64,000 nt of DNA from Lingula anatina (taxonomy: Eukaryota; Brachiopoda; Lingulata; Lingulida; Lingulidae). A model generated the notes under the pieces. The model ran no database searches, was not told where the DNA came from, and worked only from the letters and a program-made list of their open reading frames with translations. The translations under genes were made by a program, and so were the position numbers. This document shows positions 10,822-22,073 of the stretch, in pieces. Location of the stretch: positions 131,889 to 195,888 of the forward strand of contig NW_019775789.1 of NCBI RefSeq assembly GCF_001039355.2. The letters are read 5' to 3'. Every line of letters begins with the position of its first letter. Position 1 is the first letter of the stretch.

Positions 10822-13800
10822 TTAAGGAGGTATCTCTCTTGATGTGTATAAGGGTATGACAGCCATTCTGGTGGACTCGAGAGAGTACCAAACACCTCCG
10901 AACGTTTTGTAGTAGACACCATCGGGAATATCTCCAGTGTAGTTACCTCGATGCGTACCATTGCCTTTTAGATTGGTACGAGTATCATCGCTGTACCACC
11001 AGCCGCCATGATGGGTGGAAGCCATGTTGTTGCAGTCAGCATCTTTGGTGCAGAATGTCATGTTTTTGATACCAATAAATGAATCTCCTATTTAAAATAA
11101 GAAGGGTTTTTTTAACACAAATTATATTTTTAATTTAGGTTAGAATTTGATCATTTTTACCTCTTCTTGTTATTAAAAATGTTTTGAAACTTACTTCAGG
11201 GACTCCAGCACAGACTAAAATTTAATAGTATATCCCAAAATGTTTTGAATATTTTTATTCCAAAGCATTCTGGGAGACTAAATCATCAATGTTCAACTAT
11301 ATACATCATTTTATGCAACACAGTTGACCAACTTTTGGTCTGTACTTTTCTAGTGTTACTTTTACAGGTCTAAGCTTGAGCAAAAATGTTCATTAGCTAG
11401 TAGTCTAGTGAGATTTTTGAAAAAAGGCTCTGCATAAGAGGCAAGGGGCATTTTGGGGTAAAAGTTGGGAACCAGGCTTATTAGCATAATTTTGGGATGC
11501 TGAATCCGATTTACCCGGTTCCCAAGCGAAATTTTGCGTTTTTAACGGTCTTATTTGCAAAAAAACAAAATGGCCGCCAGATTTCCTATTTTCTGCAATA
11601 TCTCTGGAACTAGACAGGCAAATATTACAAATAAAGTGTCTTTACCTATATTTTCAGGGTCGAGGAACATTATTAAGATGTTTCTGTTAGAATTAGATTT
11701 ACGCAATTTTCCAAAATATGCAAATTAGGATCGCCATTACTGAAAAACCGTTTTACCTCTGTATCTCTGTAACTAGGCAAGCAAACATGACAAATGAAGT
11801 GTCTACACCTATGTTCTCAGGGTCAGGGAATGTGATAAATCAGATTTCTTGTCTGATGGGTAGCACTGACTTTGTGAATTATGTCTGAGTAGCACCTTTT
11901 ATTGTTTCTTCCCTGTATCTGTCAAATACTAGTCAATCTGCTGATAGTTAGAACCTGCCTTCAGAACTGCTCTTACGTACGTGTCAGCCAAACTACCAAA
12001 GGTCACTGCCTTGTCAGACCTTCCCAGTGAAATTACCAGTGCTTGTCCATCAATTATAAGGCAAGATGAGCAGAGGCGGATCCAGGATTATTTGAAGGGG
12101 GAGTCCGCGGATGCAAAGCCCCCCCTCCCCACTTGGCAACGGGTAAGGGGCCTGTTGAAGGGCCACGAAAATTTTTGGTATTTAAGAGGGCGAACGGTGC
12201 CATTTGATATGGTTTACAACTATGATTCAGCTGGTCAAAATTATAATTTCAAGGGGGACCCCCCCCCCCCAAATCCGCCACTGGGTGAGGAGTCATTTAG
12301 TTTAATTTCATCAGGGCAGAATACGTCTTCTGTTAACCTTTCTGTTACAGATTTGGCCTCAAGGAAATCGTTTAGAAGCTTGAGAAACTGCTCAGACTTG
12401 CTATTAACACAGAAATGCTTTTCGTATCGTCAATCATTTAATTGGATTCAATAGAATATCAGAAGATTAAAGCAAAAATTCAAGAAATTTTGTTAATTAA
12501 AATGAAACGATACTAATGGGTTACCAGTAATAAGCTAATGGAAAAATCGCTGAAATGAATGAGGTGAGATGTCATAGTGCACTTGAAGTATACACATACA
12601 TATTGACATTTAATATGGAATATTTTAGTTTAAAAGGAAAGTGTTGATAATAAATTAACTTTTTAGAAAAATTGATCACAAACGACAATTGTGACCAGGT
12701 ATATGTGTAGCCAGGTGTGTTGGTTACTGTTCATTAGGCTGCTTTCTCTGAAGCACGGTTATATTACGTAATATGTGGCAGTTTCTCTGAGCAGTCCTCT
12801 TTGACTGGTTACAGAATGCGTATAAAAGGGCAGCAGTTATGCAGAATAAGTCTCTATATTTCGGCAGCGTCCAGTCAGAAGAGTTTGATATTTTTCAGAC
12901 TCTTAGCAGACCTTACGGTATGTGAACTAACGGCAGCGACTTGCCACACTATTGTTGCATTATGTCAGAATGGACAGAAGCAAACTGCTATTGCCAGACA
13001 GCTGAATGTGTCCTAGGGAGCAGTTTCTAACGTCTTACAGAAACACGCCCAGACTGGTGCATTAACACAGAGACCACGGCCAGGACGTCCTTAAGTCACC
13101 ACCAGAAGGGAATACCGCTTGCTTCTGCGGTTGTGTCGTAACAACCGGAGAAAGACAACTCTTGCTGTACAAAATGAGTGGCAAATTACCATTCAAAAGC
13201 ATGTTTCTAAAACTCTAGTGAATGCAAGGCTACTTTTAGCTGGTTAACTCTATGAACAGAGCAACATGGTGGGCTAGACACCATTTGCGGTTCCAGGCAC
13301 AGCACTGGGTTCATGTAGATTTTTACAGATGAGGCAGGGTTTGAATTCCACCACCGCGATGGCTGAATCAGAGTCAGTAGGTTTCTAGACGAGTTACTGC
13401 ACGAGGATTGTGTCACACTACAGTGACTTGTGGCCGTGGCAGTATCTCTGTATGGGACGGTTTCCACTCTGGAGCCAAAACAATATTGCTGGCAATTGAC
13501 GGAAACTTCAACCAGATAAAATACAGGGACATTTTAGAGAGTACTTGCTTGCAATTTGCAAGAAGGTACTTCAGGACAACTTCATCCTGCAAGATGACAA
13601 TGCCCGACCACACCATGCCCATGCAATAACTGCTTTTCTGCAAAACTAAGAGGTAAACCAGTTGCCTTGGCCGACGAAATTCCCCTGACATGAATTCTAT
13701 AGAAAACCAGTGGGCATAAATCGCTAGCAGAATCAAGAGTTTACCCGTCCAGCCTACAAATCGGCACAAGCTTATGCAATCTCTGACTAATGTGTGTAAC

Positions 13801-16800
13801 ACAATACTGGATCATACTCTCATAAACCTCTCTGCATGGAATGAGGGCTCTGGTTGCAGCTAGAAGAGCCTGCACGCGTTGTTATCAGTTTCCATTTTTC
13901 ACATTTGTCTTGATGATTCTTTTGTGTGAGAGAAAATTCTTACCAACTGATATTCTTGATAATATCGAGTTCATAAGAATTTAATACCTCGTTGTTATCA
14001 GCTATAAAATTATCCATGCGCTGTTTATAACGCTGATATGAATACGTATTTAAATTAAATTTTTGATGATGTATTCACACGGGTTGATTTATTAAAGCCA
14101 TATCGAACACGATAACAAGGGTTTTTTTCATCCATTACTAATATATGGGAAAAAAGAAAATATGTTTGAAAAAATCCATTTTAAATGTGAGGTCTGTACA
14201 TTGCATCACATGAATTACATGATTCGGCAAATCCCTCCATTGCATTAATAAGGTAATCTTTTTTAAATCTAGGTAAAAGGGGCAGTTGTGTGATCCAATA
14301 TGTTTACATCCCACTGGCAGCGCAGTATTTAATTGCAAAATTCAATTCAGATTCGAATAATTGCTACAGTGTGACAGTGTAGCACTCATTGCTGATTTGA
14401 TTATAGTGAAAATGTCTTAATCACTTTCCCTAATGCTAAAAACATGGGTGTGGGCACTTAATATGTCATGTTTGCTTGCCTAGTTAACGCAAAAGCGGTT
14501 CTGAAGGCAGGTTCTAACTATCAGCAGATTGACTTGTGTTTGACAGATACAGGGAAGAAACAATAAAAGGTGCTACTCGGACACGATTCACAAAGTCAGT
14601 GCTACCCAAAAGACAAGACATCTGATTTATCAAATTCCCTGACCCTGATAACATAGGTGTAGACACTTCATTTGTCATGTTTGCTTGCCTAGGTACAGAG
14701 ATACAGAAGTAAAATGGTTTTTCAATAATGGCGATCCTAATTTGCATATTTTGGAAAATTGCGTAAATCTAATTCTAACAGAAACATCTTAATAATGTTC
14801 CTCGACCCTGAAAATATAGGTAAAGACACTTCATTTGTAATATTTGCCTGTCTAGTTCCAGAGATATTGCAGAAAATAGGAAATCTGGCGGCCATTTTGT
14901 TTTTTTGCAAATAAGACCGTTAAAAACGCAAAATTTTGCTTGGGAACCGGGTAAATCGGATTCAGCATCCCAAAATTATGCCAATAAGCCTGGTTCCCAA
15001 CTTTTACCCCAAAATGCCCCTACCATTCATCTTTTGTGGAAATCCCACTAGACTATAGGTAGTTTGATCATATATGATAATAATTATCAAACAACTAGCT
15101 TATTAAAAAACCCACCAATAATGCCCTCTTTGAGATCACCAAGATGAAGTCTGTATCCATCACTAGGCTGACCTATGTAGAAATTTGAGAAGTATCCATA
15201 TCCCGTCTTGCCATTAAAGTCCTTGAGATCAACTCGAAGGTAATATGTACGGAAGTTATTTGCTGGATTTGTTAACTTGTAGAGGTTTTGAAGTCCTAGA
15301 AAAAGATGTCTCTATATTATTTTAACAGTTTTTGTAATACTTATGAAGTTGTATTTACAACTAAGAAAATCATCTGTAGATATTTGCTGTCTGTGTTAAC
15401 TGGTAGAAGTTCTGAAGTTCTTGGTTAAAAGATAGCTCTTTATTAATTGGGACAGTATTGTTTATGTGTTGATTAAAATAAATTATTATGAATAGAATTA
15501 AATAAAGTAAATTTCAGGTAAAGTGTATATTACTTTAATTGGCTATTGCCTGATGTTTTTTTTTTCTTTTTTTTTTGTTACTATGGAATAAGAGTTCATT
15601 TGAAAAAGGAAATAAGTTTATAATATTTTAGTTTCATTAAAAATCCTATAAAGTCAATTTGTTTATGCATTCATACAGAGACACAGACTGCATTTCCAGA
15701 GATTTAGATCGATCCATCTAGATTGACCTAACTCCCTGGGGGAGTCAGCCGAGCGCGCTCAACAGTTAATTACCCCCTTACAGCTTTTAGTAGGCTGGAC
15801 AGACATTTAAGCCTGCTGAGCTGACAGTAATCTTGTGAGACTCCCCAGGGGGGTAGATTGATCTAAAATCTGTGGGAATGGGGTCACAGACTCAACTTTG
15901 TCATTGAGCATTATTGAATATTTTAGGACAAAAAATAAATAAAAGCAAATCACTTACCCCACCAAAATTCAAATCCAAGTTGCCCAAAACCATTCTTGTA
16001 AGCATCAATCCCCTGGTAAAAGTCCAGAGGCTTTTGAATACTGGTCTCTCGCCTTTGAAATACCTGGAACGGGATTTTACTTGAAAAGCTTGATGCATCT
16101 TTTGATATTTATATGGATATACAACATCCTGTCACTTTAGAAAGTTTTTATCAAACAAATTTTCATGTTTTAGAATATATAGAAAATGTGGAAAGAGGTT
16201 ATTAAGCCAAGGAAATCTCAAAAGAAAATGAAATGTATGTTAAATTTTTCCTAGTGTGTGTGTTAGAGAGAGAGAGAGAGAGAGAATCAATGTGCTTGTG
16301 AGTGAGATGTGTGTGTGTGTGTGTGTGTATGTGTGTGTGTGTGTGAAGGAGAGAGATAGATAGAGAAAGAAAGGGTCTTGATTGTTGGGGTGGAGACTGT
16401 AGGAGACAACCTACCAGCCATCCGCCACCAGGTGTCACCATGTCACAGTAAGCTGTCATCTCCTGTGAGTTCACAGTGAAGTTATAGATCCCAGACACAT
16501 TGATCCCTGCTGGTGGGAGGTCTACACAGTCCAGAGGAGGCTTGGAGACTGGGTTTTACCAATAGCAAACAGACAAACAAACAATTATAATAATATCTTT
16601 TTTAATATTTAAATTCTGTTAAAATGATTCATGTAATATGGTGATTTGTCTCAGGTTACATAATTAACAAAGAAAAGCTTTTTCCCTCCCCTAAAACAAA
16701 GATTTTATTATATGGTTATTATTGTTCTTAATATGAGTCGTGAAAATTTACAGGAGTTTGGTTTAACCTAATAACCACGAAAACAAGATATTTTTTCAGT

Positions 16801-16876
16801 GTTAAATTGGATTTTTTACTTATTTTGGCTTAGAATTTTAAAAGTAAATTATGTACATTTTTGGAGAANGTATTTA

Positions 16877-16942
<66 letters not shown>

Positions 16943-18495
16943 AATCTGTTGAAATGAAAATATGCTGATTTTTGTAATGATTACATAATTACTTAAATGC
17001 AATTATAACAAAGGAAAGCATTCTGCCCCCACCCTTAAAAATTTAAGATTTTATTTTATGGTATTTATTGTTTTAATACTTAAAATGAATTATGAAAATT
17101 TACAAGAGTTTGGTTTAACCTAATAACCATGAAAACAAGATATTTTGTCAGTCTTGAATTGGATTTTTTACTTATTTGGCTTGGAATTTTAACAGTAGAT
17201 TACTTACATTTATGGAGAAGTTGGAACTTTTTATATACTGCAACATTTAAAAATATTTAAAAATACTATACTAGAAGTCTTCAGCTGATCATACATTAAT
17301 AATTCTGTTTATTGATTAAGTATCAAAATATTGCTCACACGTATATTAAACAAAGTAAAACTAACCATTAAGATTAAGGAATAATTGTAAGATTACCTGG
17401 GCACTGTACCTTGGAGGCCAGATCACACTGGCATGGTTCTGTGTTGAACTTCATTCCTTTCGGGCAGTGCTGGAGACTACCTGAGGGATTATTGATGGCC
17501 CATTGTGCGAACACAGTACAGTCGGAGCCAGGGTAGATGACATACACGTTTCCTGAAGATACTGTGCACGAATTTTTCATCACTGCATCTGGAATTAGTT
17601 AGAAGACATATGAGAGCTAAAAAAAATGTTTTCATTTTATTGTTTAGGTTAATGTGTGTGTAGTATAATATGTTGTGAAAGTTAATTTTTGTAGGCCTCA
17701 GCATTTTTTGCCATTTTTCTGTCAACACCTGGAAAGGAAATAGTTTGATAATTAAAATTTTTGTGTATTTTAGAGAGAATCACATTATTCCTCTCATTTC
17801 TTAGAGAAGAGAGAATTTTAACTTTTTGTCATATGCCACATGAAAAGAGAGTTTGATAATTCCCCAAATCTTTTAGAGTAAAAATTGATGATTTTTCTTG
17901 TCTCTCGTCTTATAGAAGAGGTAGCTTGAAAATTTTCTTCATCTCATATAAACCAGAGAGTTAGATAACTTCTCTAATCTCTTAGAAAGCAGAGTTAGAC
18001 AAAAAACATCAATATATTGCCAAACTTTTCTTTAAAAGATGAAAGAATGACTAACTCTGCTTTCTTTGGAGAAAGATGTGCCACATAAAATAGTTTGATA
18101 ATGACTTTCATATAAGCTCACCAAATCCATGTACTCCTGGATATATAGTCAGGTAGATCATCACAGACATATTGAAACCCCTCAATGCGCATGTTCTTAA
18201 TGTTTGTAAAGATTAAGATAAAGCAATAATAAATTAGAATAATCAAGTAAATGCTCTAGTAGTTTAAATTTGTTATATAATATAACAACATATTTGTAAT
18301 ATAACCATCATACACATTCTGCCTGTAGCCAGAGATGTTGGGGAGGGTATTGGAGTTGACCACTCCTTTTCATGGTTTTTGCCAGGTAAAAAAATTAACT
18401 GTTGGTAAAAGTTGGGATCACACTGGGACCCCGGGTAGATGACATAGACATTGTGCCACTTGTCCATGCAGCTGTTCTTGGCTATAGAGTAGAAA

Positions 18496-18539
<44 letters not shown>

Positions 18540-19093
18540 GAAATCAATAGATAATTTAAAATAAAGAAAGGAGTAAACAATGAAATAAATAAATAAATAC
18601 TTAATAAATAAAACAAATATAGCCTTTTATATAAGAAAGGAATTCCCAGATATAAAAACATGTTTCTGATTTAGAACAACCTTGTGTAAAAAAGTGTTCA
18701 CTTTCAGACAACATGGGTTGTCCTGAACTTTGTCTGTGATGGCAATGTCAAATAGAATGCCTGACCAAATGCTGATATTTGCCTGTTATCAAAACATTAA
18801 TACTTGTGCTGTAAGAAAATTAAGAAAAAAATTAAAAAAACACTGGCTGTATGAAGATTATTATAATACAGTATGCAGTTTTGAAGCTAAAATTATTATT
18901 TTCAGAAATATTTAAGTTAAGTGCAACAGATTAGAAATAAGAGAAAAAGCCAAATTGTTGTACAAAGTTACAATAAATAAATATTTATAAAAAATGCAGA
19001 GAAAAAACTTAACATGGTGTTCAAGTACCTACCAACAAAGCTCAGCTGCACTAAAACCAGAAGGGAAACAACAGCAAACCAGACAGACCCCAT
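10822..19093 (-). CDS. Lectin gene C: secreted CBM14-like + fibrinogen-related domain protein
   Basis: Six exons: 19033-19093, 17397-17588, 16415-16548, 15958-16063, 15116-15295, 10822-11087. The lengths and phases match gene B and the product is 312 aa. Signal peptide MGSVWF...SFV; CBM14-like module identical in protein sequence to that of gene B; FReD with DCVDL, YCDM, FEFWW and GGWWYSDD, and a local C-x5-C pair at 237/243. The C-terminus extends to SREIPP. Intron 5 is 4 kb because of a Tc1/mariner-type insertion, and intron 4 holds a hAT-like MITE. Caution: the ambiguous base at 16869 lies in intron 2 between a D-like and a B-like copy of the same segment. Exons 1-2 could therefore be a duplicated (haplotype) piece of gene B joined to exons 3-6 of a different copy. 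Confidence 0.78.
12071..12283. mobile_element. Nested MITE with CAG-GGCGGAT-type ends
   Basis: Ends CAGAGGCGGATC / AATCCGCCACTG, a C-run near the right end, and approximate flanking repeats GATGAG / GGTGAG. It lies just inside the left arm of the Tc1/mariner element, so it inserted after that element. The 157-codon frame across it is not a gene. Confidence 0.65.
12925..13862 (+). pseudogene. Decayed Tc1/mariner transposase
   Basis: In shifting plus-strand frames one reads an N-terminal helix-turn-helix (VALCQNGQKQTAIARQLNVS, then a stop), PRPGRP, an HEYR-like segment, TDEAGF (first catalytic Asp region), FILQDDNARPHHAH (second Asp region) and a WPTKFP segment preceding the third acidic residue. 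At least six stops or frameshifts break it. It would have catalysed cut-and-paste transposition; it cannot be functional now. Confidence 0.8.
15690..15884. mobile_element. hAT-like MITE in intron 4 of gene C
   Basis: A 195-bp insertion flanked by 8-bp direct repeats CACAGACT (15682-15689, 15885-15892), with imperfect inverted ends around TTTAGATC / GATCTAAA. Genes B and D lack it at the same intron position. The 8-bp target duplication is typical of hAT elements. Confidence 0.8.
16869..16869. other. Ambiguous base at a probable assembly junction
   Basis: The only N in the window. The stretch to its left (16560-16868) and the stretch to its right (16870-17230) are two copies of the same intron segment; the right one, and all sequence to about 19.1 kb, follows gene B closely. 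A long A-run starts at 16878. Confidence 0.85.
16878..16934. repeat. Poly(A) run
   Basis: About 57 bp of nearly pure A just right of the ambiguous base; the shorter homologous run in gene B is at 7243-7266. Confidence 0.9.
17670..17728 (-). pseudogene. Relic of a captured exon, second copy
   Basis: Same TEKWQK-type start, frameshift and truncation as the relic at 8001-8060. Evidently copied with the rest of the gene B/C 5' half. Confidence 0.55.
18399..18481 (-). pseudogene. Truncated duplicate chitin-binding exon in intron 1 of gene C
   Basis: Encodes KNSCMDKWHN and YPGSQC, then breaks off at the same point as the copy at 8713-8794. No donor remains. Confidence 0.8.
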
Positions 19094-19136
19094 GTTGCTG
19101 AAAGCAGTAGTGACCAAGTTCTCTCTAATGTCTCCC

Positions 19137-19145
19137 TAATATATA
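19137..19145 (-). promoter_or_regulatory. TATA box of gene C
   Basis: TATATATTA on the minus strand, 44 bp upstream of the gene C ATG, as in genes A and B. Confidence 0.6.
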
Positions 19146-19625
19146 GCCAACAGCTTCATTATCAGGCACTTATCTGGAATAAAGGGAACAGTTTGGGAGT
19201 GGCTGGCTGAGATTCAGTTTTTTATCAGAGAAATTTCATTGGCACAGTGATCACTCTGTAAATTATAACAACATGGATTAATTATCTCCCTCTCTCCCCC
19301 CCCCTTCCTGGTTATTTTAAAAATTATAATCTTGTTAATTTAAAAGTTTTGTAAATTTTGTTAGTGTTAAAAAGTGTATTGTTCTGAATGTTTAGTGTTC
19401 TGAATGCCTAAAATGATAAAATTTAATGTTGAAGAAGTATATTGCCAGAAAAACAAGTATAGTGGTTTGAAAATTGTAAGCACTTACCATATTATGCTTG
19501 ATATGGATATTTGGTAATTTTACCCAACCTGATAGTAACAGTAGTAATGATTAGGCAAATTCTAAAACCACCTGAAAAATAGGTGGAGTGTTTTAGAACG
19601 AAAGTCATCCTCACATCAGATTAAA

Positions 19626-19672
<47 letters not shown>

Positions 19673-20114
19673 CTGAAATTGGCTCTGATTTAATCATAAA
19701 CTTGTCTAAACTTGTGGGATTTTCATAAACATCAGCTGTGAAAAAATGATAGAGATTAATTAGTTGAAGTAAGGCCTCTAAGTTTGGATTGAATTAGGGA
19801 GTGTTTAGAAAGGCTTGATTGATGTGTCTTTGAATTCAGATTCCATTTGGTTTTGGCATCTTACAAGTGCTTGCATCAGAATTTTGCAAATATTTGTCTG
19901 TTAATTGCTAAAATGTACTTTGATAGAGTATTATCTACGTAGTAATGCTAATAATAAATATGACATCTCAGCTTTTCAATAAAACAGATATAAATGAAGT
20001 AATTTAACATTTACACTGAAGATTGGTCCACCTTTTTTGGGACCTCTTCTCTGCATACCTCTTAATTAAATAAGAACCACAACAGATAACAACCAGAAAT
20101 AAATCTTGTTTCTT
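19146..20114. other. Intergenic between lectin genes C and D
   Basis: Non-coding, homologous to 9504-10435. Includes a (TA)n run at 19629-19668. No gene seen. Confidence 0.6.
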
Positions 20115-20120
20115 TTTATT
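20115..20120 (-). terminator. Poly(A) signal of gene D
   Basis: AATAAA on the minus strand in the block conserved after genes B, C and D, about 390 bp past the gene D stop. Confidence 0.5.
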
Positions 20121-20507
20121 TCTTATAGATAAAAAATTCATTAGACCTACAGAATGATGTGAAAACAGATGTGAAAACAATTAAAGGAATTTTAAAGATG
20201 GGCTACAGCAAACTGAATTGAATTTTAAAACAGACAAAAAAAAAAAAAATCTGGTTTCAAATACTTCATTTGAAACATAAAAAGTCAGGCTCATATATGT
20301 AATTTGTAGAGATAGAGACATTGGATTTTAGTCATGATATAGTAAAAAGAAAATAGAAATTGAACTCAAAAACAGGTTGATATGTCCTTATTTTCACTAC
20401 AGCTTTGGACAAGGTGTACCTTGGTGTTAAAGAGAAGAGATTGATAAAATTAAAATTATATATTTTTGGGGTGATTACATATTACATTTAAAAGGACATT
20501 TTTTGCC

Positions 20508-22041
20508 TTAAGGAGGTGTCTCTCTTGATGTGTATAAGGGTATGACAGCCATTCTGGTGGACTCGAGAGAGTACCAAACACCTCCGAAAGTTTTGTAGTA
20601 CACACCATCGGGAACATCTCCACTGTAGTTACCTCGATGTGTACCATTGCCATTAAGATTGGAACGAGTATCATTGCTGTACCACCAGCCGCCATGATGG
20701 GTGGAAGCCATGTTGTTGCAGTCAGCATCTTTGGTGCAGAATGTCATGTTTTTGATACCAATAAATGAATCTCCTGTTTAAAATAAGAAGGGGTTTTTTA
20801 AACACAGTTAATATTTTTAATTTAGGTTAGAATTTGATCATTTTTACCTCTTCTTGTTATTAAAAATGTTTTGAAACTTACTTCAGGGACTCCAGCACAG
20901 ACTAAAATTTAATGTTATAGCCCAAAATGTTTTGAATATTTTTATTCCAAAGCATTCTGGGAGACTAAATCATCAATGTTCAACTATATACATCATTTTA
21001 TGCAACACAGTTGACCAAATTTTGGTCTGTACTTTTCTAGTGTTCCTTTTAACGGTCTAAACTTGAGCAAAAATGTTCATTAGCTAGGTAGTTGGGTCAT
21101 ATATGACAATAATTATCAAACAACTAGCTTGTTTAAAAAACCCACCTATAATGCCCTCTTTGAGATCACCAAGATAAAGTCTGTATCCATCACTAGGATG
21201 ACCTATGTAGAAATTTGAGAAGTATCCATATCCTGTCTTGCCATTAAAGTCCTTGAGATCAACTCGAAGGTAATATGTATGGAAATTATTTGCTGGGTTT
21301 GTTAACTGGTAGAGGTTTTGAAGTCCTAGAAAAAGATGTCTCTATATTAGTTTAACAGTTTTTGTAATACTTATGAAGTTGTATTTACAATAAGAAAATC
21401 ACTTGTAGATATTTGCTGTCTGTGTTAACTGGTAGAGGTTCTGAAGTGCTTGGTTAAAAGATAGCTCTTTATAAATTGGGACAGTAGCGTGTGTGTGTGT
21501 GTGTTGATTAAATTAAATTATCATTAATAAAATTAGTAAATTTCAGATAAAGTTCATATTACTTTAATTGGCTATTGCCTGATGTTTTCTTTTTTAATTT
21601 TTAATTCTTTCTTATTTTTTATTTATTTATTTATTTATTTTTTTTTTTTTGCAGTGGTCCATTTGTTTATACATTCATACAGAAATACAGACTCAACTTT
21701 ATCATTGAGCATTATTGAATATTTTAGGAGGAAAAAAAATAAAAGAAAACCACTCACCCCACCAAAATTCAAATCCAAGTTGCCCAAAACCATTCTTGTA
21801 AGCATACATCCCCTGGTAAAAGTCTAGAGGCTTTTGAATACTGGTCTCTCGCCTTTGAAATACCTGGAATTAGATTTTACTTGAAAAGCTTGATATATCT
21901 TTGGATATCTGTATGGGTATACAACACCCTGTCACTTTAGCAAGTTTTTATCAAACAAATTTACATGTTTTAGAATATATAGAAAATGTGGAAAGAGGTT
22001 AGGAAGCGTTTATTCGTGAGTGTGTGTGTGTGTGTGTGTGT

Positions 22042-22073
<32 letters not shown>

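Larger units (their letters stand above)
11400..15055. mobile_element. Tc1/mariner-type transposon with about 570-bp terminal inverted repeats
   Basis: Inserted in intron 5 of gene C. The left arm (about 11400-11980) and right arm (about 14488-15055) are inverted copies, starting TAGTCTAGTG at both tips. It is flanked by TA, and genes B and D preserve the empty site (GCTAGGTAG). The centre holds a decayed transposase (about 12925-13862) and a nested MITE. TA targeting and transposase remnants support Tc1/mariner; such long inverted repeats are unusual for the group. Confidence 0.85.

Noticed and set aside
11981-12454. 157-codon plus-strand frame
   Set aside because: Runs across the nested MITE and the inner part of the left transposon arm; no domain and no relation to the transposase.
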